This document shows, in pieces, positions 27,906-37,650 of a DNA stretch of 61,380 nt. Numbering within the stretch: the first letter of the stretch is position 1; the number at the start of each line of letters is the position of its first letter. Position numbers and translations under genes: made by a program. A model generated the notes under the pieces. The model saw only the letters and a program-made list of their open reading frames with translations. It was not told the DNA's origin and ran no database searches. Source of the stretch: Rhodoblastus acidophilus (lineage in GTDB: Bacteria; Pseudomonadota; Alphaproteobacteria; Rhizobiales; Beijerinckiaceae); contig NZ_WNKS01000023.1 of the NCBI RefSeq assembly GCF_009720655.1, forward strand, positions 1 to 61,380, read 5' to 3'.

Positions 27906-29225
27906 ATGGGTGAGTCCGCCGCCAAATATCGTCCTGAACTCGATCTCGACGAGTTCGAACGCCGCCTGCGCGCCGCCGCGCCCACATCGCAGCCGCGTCA
28001 AGGCGCGCCGGACCCGCTGGCCGAACTGGCGCGCCTCGTCGGCGGCGCCGACGGCCGTCAGGACCCGTTCGAGGCGCTGTTCCGCGCCCAAAAAGCCGTC
28101 GCCCAGGGACGGGCGGACCGGCGCGAGGACGCGCACGGGCATTTCCCGCCGCCGCCCGCGCCGCCATCTCCCGCGCAAGGGCAGGCGATTCCCCCGCTGC
28201 CCTCGCCGCGCGATCCTTTCTTCGAAAGCCGGTCGCCCCATCACGGCAATCCCCAATACGCCGCCGAAACCGACCCGCAATGGGTGGAGGAGCCGGCGCG
28301 GGTCGACGCCCCCTGGGCCTCGCAAGCCCCTGAATTCGCTCCGGAGCCCCAGGCGTTCGCGCCGCAGGCGGAGCGCACGGGCGGTCGTCGCAAGGTGGTT
28401 TACGCCATGGCGGCGGTGCTGTTCGGCGGCGTCGGCCTGTTTGTCGGCGGCCTCGCCCTGAAAAAGGGCGGCGGCGGCGAGGCGCCGCTGATCCTGGCCG
28501 ACAATGCGCCGGCGAAGATCAAGCCGGCCGCGCAGGAAGGCGCCGCCACCGGCGTCGGCCAGGCGCTGTTCGACCGCAAGGACGACAATGCGCCGGCCAA
28601 GGCGGTGAGCAAGGCCGAGCAGCCCGCCGACCTCGTCGTCGCCGCCAAGCAGGCGGCCGCCTCGGTGGCGACGCCGACGCCGCCCGAGCCGACCTCTGAC
28701 GCGCCCGCCAAGCCGGCCGCGCAAAACGGCGACGGCCTGATGGCGCCGAGGAAAGTCAAGACGGTGTCGATCCGCGCCGACGGCAGCCTGCTCAACGCGC
28801 CCGACGGCGCCAAGCCCAAGAGCGCGCTGCCGACCATGGCCGCGGGCATGCCCGGCCTGACCCCGGTCGCTCCCGCCGCCCGGCCGGCCCCGCCGCGCGC
28901 GCCCTCCACCACCGAGGCGGCGCTGCAAGCCCCCAAACCCAAGGCCAAGCCCGAAGCCGCCGCCGTCGAGCCGGCCGCGACCGGCGACTGGGCGGTCCAG
29001 CTCGCCGGCGAGCCGACCGAGGCCGAGGCGCGCGCCGCCGCGAGCAAATTCGCCGAAAAATACGGCTCCGCGCTCCAGGGCCATCGGCCGACCTTCGTCT
29101 CCGCCGAAAAGGACGGCAAGACCATCTACCGCGTCCGCGTGGGACGCCTGAGCAAGGACGCCGCCAACAGCATGTGCGGCGCAATCAAAGGCAAGGGCGG
29201 CAACTGCTTCATCGTGAAGAACTGA
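27906..29225 (+). CDS. SPOR-domain membrane protein
   Basis: 439 aa from ATG 27906. Residues 1-160 are cytoplasmic and rich in Pro/Ala/Arg. A single span at about 163-186 (VVYAMAAVLFGGVGLFVGG) leads to a long Ala/Pro/Lys-rich periplasmic linker. The last 80 residues form a SPOR domain (GDWAVQLAGEPTEAEARAA, then IYRVRVGRLSKDAANSMC), which binds denuded glycan strands at division sites. Two cysteines near the end (MCGAIKGKGGNC) may form a disulfide, as in other SPOR domains. Neighbours argS and nagZ place it in the usual alphaproteobacterial cluster. An FtsN-like role is inference. Confidence 0.9.
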   Translation: MGESAAKYRPELDLDEFERRLRAAAPTSQPRQGAPDPLAELARLVGGADGRQDPFEALFRAQKAVAQGRADRREDAHGHFPPPPAPPSPAQGQAIPPLPSPRDPFFESRSPHHGNPQYAAETDPQWVEEPARVDAPWASQAPEFAPEPQAFAPQAERTGGRRKVVYAMAAVLFGGVGLFVGGLALKKGGGGEAPLILADNAPAKIKPAAQEGAATGVGQALFDRKDDNAPAKAVSKAEQPADLVVAAKQAAASVATPTPPEPTSDAPAKPAAQNGDGLMAPRKVKTVSIRADGSLLNAPDGAKPKSALPTMAAGMPGLTPVAPAARPAPPRAPSTTEAALQAPKPKAKPEAAAVEPAATGDWAVQLAGEPTEAEARAAASKFAEKYGSALQGHRPTFVSAEKDGKTIYRVRVGRLSKDAANSMCGAIKGKGGNCFIVKN

Positions 29226-29238
29226 GTTTCTATCAGTA

Positions 29239-29275
29239 GCCCTCATCCTGAGGAGGCCGAAGGCCGTCTCGAAGG
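29239..29275. repeat. Dispersed CCTCATCCTGAGGAG-type repeat
   Basis: CCCTCATCCTGAGGAG followed by an imperfect inverted copy ending CTCGAAGGG. This unit is common between genes in Hyphomicrobiales; the assignment rests on recollection and only one copy is seen here. Confidence 0.55.
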
Positions 29276-29299
29276 GTAAGGGCGGTCCACGGGATTCCA

Positions 29300-30298
29300 A
29301 TGTTCAAAGCCTTCATCGCCGGCTGCGCCGGTCTGGCCCTCTCCGCCGAGGAGAGGGCTTTTTTCGCGGATGCGCGGCCCTGGGGCCTCATCCTGTTCCG
29401 GCGCAATGTCGAAAGCCCGGCGCAGGTGGCGGCGCTGACCGAATGCTTTCGCACGATTGTCGGCGCCGACGCGGCGGTGCTGGTCGATCAGGAAGGCGGG
29501 CGCGTGCAGCGCCTGCGTGACCCCCACTGGCCCGCCTACCCCGCCGCCGCGCGTTTTGGCGCCGCTCCGGACGGTTTTGAACTCGCTACCCTGTCCGCCC
29601 GTCTCATGGCCGAGGATCTGCTGGCGCTCGGCATTGATGTCGATTGCCTGCCGGTGCTCGACACGCCGGTCGAAGGCGCCCATGACGTGATCGGCGACCG
29701 CGCCTACGCCCGCGAGCCCGAAAAAATCGCCCGCCTCGGCGCGGCGGCGGCGCTTGGCCTGATGCGCGGCGGGGTGATGCCGGTGATGAAGCACATCCCC
29801 GGCCACGGCCGCGCTTTTGCCGACTCGCATCTGGAATTGCCGATGGTTTCGGCCGACAGGAGCGCGTTGGAGCGCGATTTCGCGCCGTTCAAGGCCAATG
29901 CCGACCTGCCCGCCGCGATGACGGCGCATGTCGTCTACGAGGCGCTCGACCCCACTGCGCCCGCCACCCAATCTCCAAAGGTCATCGAAGAAATCGTGCG
30001 CGGCGAAATCGGTTTTGACGGGCTGCTGATGAGCGACGACCTCTCGATGAAAGCCCTAACCGGCTCTTTCTCGGAGCGTGCGAAAAGGTGTTTTGAGGCC
30101 GGGCTCGATCTGGCCCTGCATTGCAACGGCGACCTTTCGGAAGCCCGCGCCGTGGCCGAGGCCGCGCCGGACCTGGCGGGCAAGGCGTTGGAGCGGGTCC
30201 AAAAAGCGCGCGCCCGCGTGGCGCTGGAGCACGCGCGCGAAAACGAAAAGACTTTCGATGTCGCGGAAGCCCGCCGCCGCCTCGCCGCCGTGGCGTGA
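29300..30298 (+). CDS. nagZ: Beta-N-acetylhexosaminidase
   Basis: 332 aa. It cleaves N-acetylglucosamine from anhydromuropeptides in cytoplasmic peptidoglycan recycling (glycoside hydrolase family 3). Signatures are LILFRRNVESPAQV, LVDQEGGRVQRL, VMKHIPGHGRAFADSHLELP, which carries the GH3 catalytic loop, and LLMSDDLSMKAL with the nucleophile aspartate. No signal peptide, as expected. In many relatives nagZ is followed by scpA-scpB and tat genes; here a convergent DUF6489 gene follows instead, so the usual order breaks. Confidence 0.95.
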   Translation: MFKAFIAGCAGLALSAEERAFFADARPWGLILFRRNVESPAQVAALTECFRTIVGADAAVLVDQEGGRVQRLRDPHWPAYPAAARFGAAPDGFELATLSARLMAEDLLALGIDVDCLPVLDTPVEGAHDVIGDRAYAREPEKIARLGAAAALGLMRGGVMPVMKHIPGHGRAFADSHLELPMVSADRSALERDFAPFKANADLPAAMTAHVVYEALDPTAPATQSPKVIEEIVRGEIGFDGLLMSDDLSMKALTGSFSERAKRCFEAGLDLALHCNGDLSEARAVAEAAPDLAGKALERVQKARARVALEHARENEKTFDVAEARRRLAAVA

Positions 30299-30303
30299 AA
30301 AAT

Positions 30304-30528
30304 CTACTTTGTCGCGCGGCGCATCAAGTCCTGCAGCCAGTCGGCGTTGAGCGCCACTGGCTGCATCCAGAGTTTCAGCAGCGAGTCGGGCGAAAACGTG
30401 TCGAGCGACTCCATCATGCGCCGCTCCATTTCCGCGAGCGCCCGCTGCTGCATCGGCTCGAAATCCGGCAGGCCCATGAACGCCCGCGCCTCGGCAGGCG
30501 TGCATTCGATCTCGATATTGATCTTCAT
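30304..30528 (-). CDS. DUF6489 family small protein
   Basis: 74 aa, starting MKINIEIECTPAEAR, with the motifs ARAFMGLPDFEPMQ, LWMQPVALNADWLQDL. This small cytoplasmic family is widespread in alphaproteobacteria and has no known function; it often lies beside genes for fatty-acid or PHB-related metabolism. The family name is from recollection. It converges with nagZ with five bases between stops. Confidence 0.8.
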   Translation of the reverse strand: MKINIEIECTPAEARAFMGLPDFEPMQQRALAEMERRMMESLDTFSPDSLLKLWMQPVALNADWLQDLMRRATK

Positions 30529-30594
30529 GACGCCTACTCCCGAAACGCACGCATCGTTCTACGCATAACACGCAAAGGCGGCGCCATTCAAAAG

Positions 30595-32340
30595 CTAAAA
30601 TGCGCCGGGATCGAAGGCGTTGATCGCCTCATGCCCCTGCGTGATGGCGCGCGCCAACCCGTCGACCTGCGGCAGGACATGCGCGGTGAAATAGCGCGCG
30701 ATCGCGATCTTGCCCGAGAGGAAGGCCGCATCGCCGCCGTTGAGCTGCGCCTTGGCCGCGCGCGCCTGCTTTTCCAGCAGACACGCGCCGATGACGATGC
30801 CCGCAAGGCTCAGCGCCGCCACGGCGGACGCCGCCGTGCGCTCGGGAGTGTTCGAATGGCTGTCAGCGATCCAGCCGACCACCTCACCGAACGTCTTCAG
30901 CGCGCCAGCCAAAGCGGCATCGTCGCCCACCTCCGCCTGGAGGTCGGCGATCAGGGTTTTCGCCGCGGCGCCGCCATCGCGCGCGATTTTGCGGCCGACG
31001 AAATCGTTGGCCTGGATACCGGTCGTGCCCTCATAGATCGGGGTGATCCGCGCATCGCGAAGATGCTGGGCGGCGCCGGTTTCCTCGACATAGCCCATGC
31101 CGCCATGGACCTGCACGCCGGTCGAGGCGATCCAGACCGAGCTTTCCGTCGAAAACCCTTTGACCACCGGCACCAGCAGGTCGACGAGCGCCTGCGCCTT
31201 CTTGGCCTTGGCGGCGTCGGGCGATTTCGCCGCCACATCCATCCGTCCCGCCGTGAAATAGGCGGTGGCGCGCAGAGCTTCGACGCGCGCCTTCATGTCC
31301 AGCAGCATGCGCTTGACGTCGGGGTGATAGGCGATCGGCTTTCCCGCCTCGCAACCGATGGGCCGCCCCTGCACGCGGTCCAGCGCATAGGCGAACGCCT
31401 GCTGCATGGCGCGTTCGGCGATGGCAACGCCTTCGAGGCCGACGCTGAAGCGGGCGTGGTTCATCATGGTGAACATGTATTCGAGGCCGCGATTGGCCTC
31501 GCCGATCAGGTAGCCGATCGCCCCGCCCTTTTCGCCGAAGGACATGACGGCCGTGGGGCTGGCGTGGATGCCAAGCTTATGCTCGACCGAGGCGCAGACA
31601 AGATCATTGCGCGCGCCGAGCGAACCGTCAGGATTGACCAAGAATTTCGGCGCGAGAAACAGCGAAATTCCCTTCACGCCGGGAGGCGCGTCGGGCAGGC
31701 GCGCCAGCACCAGATGAATGATGTTCTCGGCGCAGTCGTGCTCGCCCCAGGTGATGAAAATTTTCGTCCCGGTGATGCGGTAGTGGTCGCCCTCGGGAAC
31801 GGCGCGCGTCCGCACGGCGGCCAGATCGGAGCCGGCCTGCGGCTCCGTCAGATTCATCGTGCCAGTCCACTGGCCTGAGGTCATTTTCGGCAGGAACAGC
31901 GCTTTTTGCGCGTCGGAGCCGTGATGCTCGATGGCGGAAATCGCGCCGACCGTGAGCATCTGGCACAGCGAAAACGCGAGATTTGACGCCGTCCACATTT
32001 CGATGACCGGCGTATTGACCAGTTGCGGAAGCCCCTGCCCGCCCCATTCCGTGGCCGAGGGCATGGCGTGCCAGCCGTTTTCGCAGAAGGCGGCAAAAGC
32101 TTCCTTGAATCCGTCGGGCGTCTTGACCGCGCCATCCTTGCAGACGCTGCCGGCCTTGTCGCCCGACTGGTTCAAGGGCGCGAGCACGTCGCCGGCGAAT
32201 TTGGCGGCTTCCTCGAAAATCGCCTCGATCAGATCGTCGGAAACCTCCTCGTTGCCCGGCAGGGCGGCGACTTCAGCCAGGCCGCCCACGGCGCGCATGG
32301 AAAAAATCATGTCGCGGACGGGCGCGCGATAAGCGGTCAT
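30595..32340 (-). CDS. Acyl-CoA dehydrogenase (DmdC-like, C-terminally extended)
   Basis: 581 aa, larger than standard acyl-CoA dehydrogenases (about 380 aa) because of an extended C-terminal domain, as in DmdC and related FadE-like enzymes. Key parts are MNLTEPQAGSDLAAVRTRA (FAD/substrate loop), KIFITWGEHD, MNHARFSVGLEGV, and QVHGGMGYVEETGAAQHLRDARITPIYEGTT. The last of these holds the catalytic-base glutamate in YEG. It oxidises an acyl-CoA to the enoyl-CoA and passes electrons to ETF. The acyl-CoA synthetase gene is directly upstream on the same strand, so activation and first oxidation of one substrate are probably linked. Straight-chain fatty acid or methylthiopropionyl-CoA are both possible. 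Confidence 0.9.
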   Translation of the reverse strand: MTAYRAPVRDMIFSMRAVGGLAEVAALPGNEEVSDDLIEAIFEEAAKFAGDVLAPLNQSGDKAGSVCKDGAVKTPDGFKEAFAAFCENGWHAMPSATEWGGQGLPQLVNTPVIEMWTASNLAFSLCQMLTVGAISAIEHHGSDAQKALFLPKMTSGQWTGTMNLTEPQAGSDLAAVRTRAVPEGDHYRITGTKIFITWGEHDCAENIIHLVLARLPDAPPGVKGISLFLAPKFLVNPDGSLGARNDLVCASVEHKLGIHASPTAVMSFGEKGGAIGYLIGEANRGLEYMFTMMNHARFSVGLEGVAIAERAMQQAFAYALDRVQGRPIGCEAGKPIAYHPDVKRMLLDMKARVEALRATAYFTAGRMDVAAKSPDAAKAKKAQALVDLLVPVVKGFSTESSVWIASTGVQVHGGMGYVEETGAAQHLRDARITPIYEGTTGIQANDFVGRKIARDGGAAAKTLIADLQAEVGDDAALAGALKTFGEVVGWIADSHSNTPERTAASAVAALSLAGIVIGACLLEKQARAAKAQLNGGDAAFLSGKIAIARYFTAHVLPQVDGLARAITQGHEAINAFDPGAF

Positions 32341-32360
32341 ATAAAACCTCTGGTGTTGCG

Positions 32361-32406
32361 GCCCTCGCCAGCAAAGCGCCTTTCAGGCGCTCCTCAGGGC
32401 GAGGGC
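32361..32406. repeat. Two-stem inverted repeat between acyl-CoA genes
   Basis: An outer 9-bp stem (32361-32369 with 32398-32406) encloses an inner 6-bp stem (32375-32380 with 32386-32391). It lies between the synthetase stop and the dehydrogenase start. It could moderate read-through or be a dispersed palindrome. Confidence 0.75.
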
Positions 32407-32419
32407 TGGATTGCGGATG

Positions 32420-34057
32420 TTACTTGATGGCTTCGGCGGACTTGGCCTTTTCGCGCAAGACAAATTTCTGGATTTTTCCGGTCGAGGTTTTGGGCAGCGC
32501 CCCGAACACGAACAGTTTGGGCACCTTGAACCGGGCGAGATGGGTGCGGCAATGGTCCAGCAAGTCCTCCTGCGTCGGCTCCGCGCCCTCGCGCAGCTCG
32601 ATGAAGGCGCAGGGCACCTCGCCCCATTTTTCGTCCGGGGTCGCCACCACGGCCGCCGCCAAAACATCCTTGTGGCGGTAAAGAACGTCTTCCACCTCCA
32701 GCGACGAAATGTTTTCGCCGCCGGAAATGATGATGTCCTTGGAGCGGTCCTTGATTTTGACGTAGCCGTCCGGCTCGATCACCGCGAGGTCGCCGGTGCG
32801 GAACCAGCCGCCGGCAAAGCACTCCTGAGTCGCGCGCAGGTTCTTGAGATAGCCCTTCATCGTGATGTTGCCGCGGAAGACGATCTCGCCCATGGTCTTG
32901 CCGTCATGCGGCACCGGCTTGAACTCGACGAGATCGACCACGTCGATGTCCTCTTGCAGCAACGTGGTCACGCCCTGGCGTCCGTTCAGTTCGGCGCGGC
33001 GCGGCAAATCCTCGGCGTCCCATTCGGCCTGCTTGGCGCAGACAGACGCCGGGCCGTAAGTCTCTGTCAGGCCATAGACGTGGGTGATGCCGATGCCGAT
33101 CTTTTCGGCCCCCTCGATGATCGCCGCCGGCGGGGCCGCGCCCGCGATCAGGCCCTCGACCTTGTGGTCGATGCCCACATGATTCTTCGGGTCGTCATTG
33201 ATCAACATGCCGTAGACGATCGGCGCGCCGCACATGTGCGTGACTTTTTCATTGCGGATCAGGTCGAACACCATTTTGGGATCGACGCGGCGCAGGCAGA
33301 CGTTGACGCCCGCGTTGGCCGCCATGGTCCAAGGAAAACACCAGCCGTTGCAATGGAACATCGGCAGGGTCCAGAGATAGACCGCGTGCGGCGGCATGCC
33401 CCAGGAGACGATGTTGTTGATCCCGTTCAGATAGGCGCCGCGATGGTGATAGACCACGCCCTTGGGATTGCCGGTCGTGCCCGAGGTGTAGTTGAGCGAA
33501 ATGGCGTCCCACTCGTCCGTGAGTTTTTCCGGCTTGAAGTTGGGGTCGCCCTCGGCGAGGAAGGCTTCGTATTCGATCGATCCCAAAAACTCGCCGCCGG
33601 AAAAGGTCGAATCATCCACGTCGATGATCAGCGGCTTCGGGCCGGTCATCAGCGTCAGCGCCTTGCCGATGATCTTTGAAAACTCGCGGTCGGTGAGCAA
33701 AACCTTGGCTTCCGCGTGGTCGAGCATGAAGGCGATGGCTTCGGCGTCGAGGCGGGTGTTGAGCGTGTTGACCACGGCGCCGGCCATGGCGGGGCCAAAA
33801 TGTGATTCGAACAGCGCGGGCACGTTGGGCAGCATCACCGACACGGTGTCGTTCTTGCCGACGCCGCGCTTGCGCAAGGCCGAAGCGAAGCGGCGGCAGC
33901 GTTCCGCCGTCTCCTTCCAGGTGAAACGGCGGTCGCCATAGACCACGGAGGGCTTTTGCGGAAAGACGAAGGCGGCGCGGTTGAGGAAACTGATCGGCGT
34001 CAGCGCGGCGAAATTGGCGTCGTTGCGATCAAGGCCGGTAGAAAACGCGTCGCTCAT
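32420..34057 (-). CDS. AMP-binding acyl-CoA synthetase
   Basis: 545 aa. ATP-dependent ligation of a carboxylic acid to CoA through an acyl-adenylate. The phosphate-binding loop is [14 protein letters not shown], the A4/A5 motifs are [11 protein letters not shown], the hinge and A8 region [34 protein letters not shown]. The A10 lysine lies in [11 protein letters not shown]. It resembles medium/long-chain acyl-CoA and methylmercaptopropionate-CoA ligases (DmdB). It precedes the acyl-CoA dehydrogenase gene with 79 bases between, so both probably serve one degradation route. The exact acid is unknown. Confidence 0.9.
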   Translation of the reverse strand: [545 protein letters not shown]

Positions 34058-34429
34058 GAAAACAGTCCCCCCATTCGCCGCAAAAATCCGGCGTTCGATG
34101 ATTGGAGAGGACTTTAATGCGGCCGCTTACGCGCGCAAGCGAAACAGGCGTTCGTCTTTTGGCGATGGCGGGGCCTACCCGCCACGAAAGCCTGCGCAAA
34201 TGCGCGCTTGCGGCAAATGTTCGGAATGGCTGTGCAGGATTTCGGGGACGATGACGCCCGCTGAGACAAGCGGCCCGCATCTTAATGTCGTCATGGCCGG
34301 GCGTCGTCCCGGCCATCAACGCGGCGCCGCAGCGCGAAATGTTCGAGCTTTTTCTCTCGCGCCCCGGCGTGGATGCCCGGCACAAGGCCGGGCATGACGT
34401 CCGTGGTCAGAGGGAGGCGCGCACTCGCC
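34058..34429. other. 372-bp gap with two short palindromes
   Basis: No gene is recognised. Two hairpins of dispersed type lie at 34293-34395. The promoter of the acyl-CoA synthetase gene should be in the left part, but none is clear. Confidence 0.5.
34293..34395. repeat. Pair of GGCCGGG/GCCCGG palindromic repeats
   Basis: ATGGCCGGG (34293-34301) pairs with 34308-34316, and ATGCCCGG (34373-34380) with 34388-34395. Flanks read GTCATGGCCGGGC and CCGGGCATGAC, the usual ends of a repeat found between genes in Hyphomicrobiales. Confidence 0.7.
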
Positions 34430-36820
34430 TTATTCCGCCAGCTTCTCGGGCTCGGGCGCGCCCTTGCCTTTCTTCTGAGCCTTCTTGGCCTCGATCTCCT
34501 TGTCGGGCCGCGGCAGCACGGGTCCGTCGGGATAGACGAAGGCGAGTTCCGCATCGACCCCTTCGCCCGACACCACGACCCGCACCGTGCCGCCGTGCTT
34601 AAGGCGACCGAACAGCACCTCGTCGGCGAGCGGGGTCTTGATGTGGGTCTGGATCACCCGCGCCATCGGGCGGGCGCCCATCGCCTCGTCATAGCCGCGC
34701 TCCACCAGCCAGGCGCGCGCCTCGTCCGACAGTTCGATCTGCACATGGCGGTCGGCGAGTTGCGCCTCCAGTTGCATGACGAACTTGTCGACCACCTTGG
34801 CGATCACCTCGGTCGGCAGGCGGCCGAACGGCACCACCGCGTCGAGACGGTTGCGGAATTCCGGCGCGAACATGCGGTTGATCGCGTCCACGTCTTCGCC
34901 CTCGCGCTTGGATCGGGTGAAGCCGAAAGCGGCCTTGGCCATTTCCGCCGCGCCCGCGTTGGTGGTCATGATCAGGATCACGTTCCTGAAACTGATCTGC
35001 TTGCCGTTGTGATCCGTCAGCTTGCCGTGGTCCATCACCTGCAACAGGATGTTGTAGAGATCCGGATGGGCTTTTTCGATTTCGTCGAGCAGCAGCACGC
35101 TATGGGGATGCTGGTCGATGGCGTCGGTTAGCAACCCGCCCTGCTCAAAACCGACATAGCCGGGAGGCGCGCCGAGCAGACGCGAAACCGTATGCCGCTC
35201 CATGTACTCGGACATGTCGAAGCGCACCATTTCCACGCCGAGCGACTTGGCGAGCTGGTTGGCCACTTCGGTCTTGCCGACGCCGGTCGGGCCGGAGAAC
35301 AGATAGCTGCCGATCGGCTTCTCGCCGTCGCGCAGGCCGGCGCGCGACAGTTTGATCGCGGAGGTGAGGGCCTTGATGGCGGTGTCCTGCCCGTAAACGA
35401 CGCGCGAGAGCGTCTGCTCCAGGTTTTGCAGAACCTCGGCGTCGTCCTTGGACACGCTCTTCGGCGGGATGCGCGCCATGGTGGCGACCGTGGCCTCGAT
35501 CTCCTTGACGCCGATGATGCGCTTGCGCTTGGGCTCGGGCACCAGCATTTGCGAGGCGCCCGTCTCGTCGATCACGTCGATCGCCTTGTCCGGCAGCTTG
35601 CGGTCATGGATGTAGCGCGACGACAGCTCCACCGCCGCCTTGATGGCGTCGTTGGTGTAGCGCAGCTTGTGGAACTCCTCGAAATAGGGCTTGAGGCCCT
35701 TGAGGATTTCGATCGTGTCGGGGACGGAGGGCTCGTTGACGTCGATCTTTTGGAAGCGGCGGACCAAGGCCCTGTCCTTCTCAAAATACTGACGGAATTC
35801 CTTGTAGGTGGTCGAGCCGATGCAGCGCAGGCCGCCCTGGGCCAGCGCGGGCTTCAGCAGGTTGGAGGCGTCCATCGAGCCGCCGGAGGTGGCGCCGGCG
35901 CCGATCACCGTATGGATTTCGTCGATGAAGAGAATCGCCTTCTTGTGCTGCTCGATCTCCTTCATCACCTGCTTGAGGCGTTCTTCAAAGTCGCCGCGAT
36001 AGCGGGTGCCCGCCAGCAGCGCGCCCATGTCGAGCGCATAGACGGTCGCGCCGTGCAGGACTTCAGGAGTCTCGCCTTTGACGATTTTCCGCGCCAAACC
36101 TTCCGCAATCGCCGTTTTGCCGACGCCGGGATCGCCGACCAGCAGCGGGTTGTTCTTGTGCCGACGGCACAGCACCTGGATGGCGCGCAAAACTTCGGTT
36201 TCGCGGCCGATCAGCGGATCGATGCGGCCGTCCTTGGCCTTGGCGTTGAGGTTGATGCAATAGGCCTCGAGCGCCGTCTCCTTCTTCTTGTCGTGGTCCT
36301 TCGAGGAGCTTTCGCTGGCGCGCTCGGTCTTTTCCTCTTCCTCGACCCCGCGCGGGGTTTTCGAGGTATCGTTCATGCCCGGACGCTTGGCGATGCCGTG
36401 GCTGATGTAATTGACCGCGTCGTAACGGGTCATGTCCTGCTCTTGCAGGAAATAGGCGGCGTGGCTCTCGCGCTCGGCGAAAATGGCGACCAGCACATTG
36501 GCTCCCGTGACTTCCTCCCGCCCGGAGGACTGCACATGGATCACGGCGCGCTGGATCACCCGCTGGAAACCGGAGGTCGGCTTGGGGTCCTCATGCAGTT
36601 CGGTGGCGAGATTGGCCAGTTCGTGCTCGATATAGGCGACGAGGCTCTTGCGCAGCACGTCGAGATCGACGGAACAGGCGCGCATCACCGCCGCCGCGTC
36701 CGAATCGTCGAGCAGGCTCAGCAGCAAATGTTCGAGCGTCGCATATTCGTGCCGGCGCTCGGAAGCGGCCGCCAAGGCGCGATGCAGGGTCTGTTCGAGA
36801 TTGCGCGAGAAGGACGGCAT
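34430..36820 (-). CDS. clpA: ATP-dependent Clp protease ATP-binding subunit ClpA
   Basis: 796 aa, Hsp100 unfoldase that feeds proteins to ClpP. The N-domain (residues 1-145) has [15 protein letters not shown] and the two Clp repeats. D1 has Walker [15 protein letters not shown] and Walker [16 protein letters not shown]2 has [17 protein letters not shown] and [13 protein letters not shown]. The C-terminal tail is extended, ending with Lys/Ala/Glu-rich residues. clpS lies ten bases upstream on the same strand, the common operon. clpP is not in the window. Confidence 0.97.
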   Translation of the reverse strand: MPSFSRNLEQTLHRALAAASERRHEYATLEHLLLSLLDDSDAAAVMRACSVDLDVLRKSLVAYIEHELANLATELHEDPKPTSGFQRVIQRAVIHVQSSGREEVTGANVLVAIFAERESHAAYFLQEQDMTRYDAVNYISHGIAKRPGMNDTSKTPRGVEEEEKTERASESSSKDHDKKKETALEAYCINLNAKAKDGRIDPLIGRETEVLRAIQVLCRRHKNNPLLVGDPGVGKTAIAEGLARKIVKGETPEVLHGATVYALDMGALLAGTRYRGDFEERLKQVMKEIEQHKKAILFIDEIHTVIGAGATSGGSMDASNLLKPALAQGGLRCIGSTTYKEFRQYFEKDRALVRRFQKIDVNEPSVPDTIEILKGLKPYFEEFHKLRYTNDAIKAAVELSSRYIHDRKLPDKAIDVIDETGASQMLVPEPKRKRIIGVKEIEATVATMARIPPKSVSKDDAEVLQNLEQTLSRVVYGQDTAIKALTSAIKLSRAGLRDGEKPIGSYLFSGPTGVGKTEVANQLAKSLGVEMVRFDMSEYMERHTVSRLLGAPPGYVGFEQGGLLTDAIDQHPHSVLLLDEIEKAHPDLYNILLQVMDHGKLTDHNGKQISFRNVILIMTTNAGAAEMAKAAFGFTRSKREGEDVDAINRMFAPEFRNRLDAVVPFGRLPTEVIAKVVDKFVMQLEAQLADRHVQIELSDEARAWLVERGYDEAMGARPMARVIQTHIKTPLADEVLFGRLKHGGTVRVVVSGEGVDAELAFVYPDGPVLPRPDKEIEAKKAQKKGKGAPEPEKLAE

Positions 36821-36830
36821 AGGCTGGACC

Positions 36831-37235
36831 TCACTTCTTTTCCATGACGCATTGCAGCGGATGCTGGTGCTTGCGCGCGTGATCCATCACCTGCGTCACC
36901 TTGGTGTCGGCGACCTCATAGGTATAGATTCCGCATTCCCCAACGCCATTTGTATGGACTTGCCACATGATCCTCTCGGCGTCTTCGAGGGTCTTGTGGA
37001 AGAAGTTGCAGAGCACGCCGACAACGAATTCCATCGGCGTGTAGTCGTCGTTCAGAAGCAAAACCCGGTACATCGAAGGTCGTTGCGTCTGGGTCTTCGA
37101 TCGGGTGATGACCGCCGTCCCGGAGCCGGGGCCATCGCCCGGATTCTTCTTGCCGCCCTTGCCTGCGGTTGGCCCAACCCGGCCGCGCGCGCCGAGCAGC
37201 GCGTCACGCCTTGAACGGGTCGTCAGAACAGTCAC
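36831..37235 (-). CDS. clpS: ClpS adaptor, N-end rule substrate delivery
   Basis: 134 aa. The folded core begins [21 protein letters not shown], with the NDD and MEFV residues of the N-degron pocket. It continues [37 protein letters not shown], and ends [10 protein letters not shown]. ClpS binds bulky N-terminal residues and hands substrates to ClpA. The first 45 residues are a Gly/Lys-rich unstructured extension, typical of alphaproteobacterial ClpS1. Operon with clpA downstream. Confidence 0.95.
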   Translation of the reverse strand: MTVLTTRSRRDALLGARGRVGPTAGKGGKKNPGDGPGSGTAVITRSKTQTQRPSMYRVLLLNDDYTPMEFVVGVLCNFFHKTLEDAERIMWQVHTNGVGECGIYTYEVADTKVTQVMDHARKHQHPLQCVMEKK

Positions 37236-37650
37236 GGAATTCTCTCTCCAACAATCCGCACCGGCATTTCGTTTCGTCGTCCGGCGCCATCAGACACTTT
37301 CAAGGTTACCATAACGGCGCGAGCGGCGCTGCCGTTTCACCCCTCAAGCTCAATTTATGCGCCGCTTCCCGTCCCCGCCAGAGGGCCGAAAAGATTTTGG
37401 CGAGGCCCCTGTCTTCCTGTCACCGTCAAGCCACCATGCAGCGTATGTCTTGCACGAAGCATGACGCAACGCCGATGATTGGGCGCGCGTGAAGGAAACG
37501 CGGGCTTTTGCTCAAATTCTGGGCGCCAACAAATATACGCAACGAAATGGGCGAAAACCGGACCGGCGCTCGCAAAACGCAAACGCCCGGTTCGGCGTGG
37601 CGCCGAACCGGGCGTTCAAAACTCAAGACCGCCCGGGGGGCGGGAGCGGA
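37236..37650. other. 415-bp gap between clpS and the phasin gene
   Basis: Apart from the phasin terminator at 37582-37616, no recognisable feature was seen. The clpS promoter must lie here; no canonical or heat-shock sequence stood out. Confidence 0.5.
37582..37616 (-). terminator. Terminator after the phasin gene
   Basis: 16-bp perfect stem (37582-37597 with 37601-37616) and a 3-base loop, followed on the minus strand by GCGTTTTGC, right after the stem's own TT. A strong stop is expected for an abundant granule protein. Confidence 0.8.

Noticed and set aside
30121-31878. 585-codon open frame antisense to the acyl-CoA dehydrogenase
   Set aside because: Shadow frame with no homology, overlapping two real genes.
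35192-36847. 551-codon open frame antisense to clpA
   Set aside because: Shadow of clpA; low-complexity composition.
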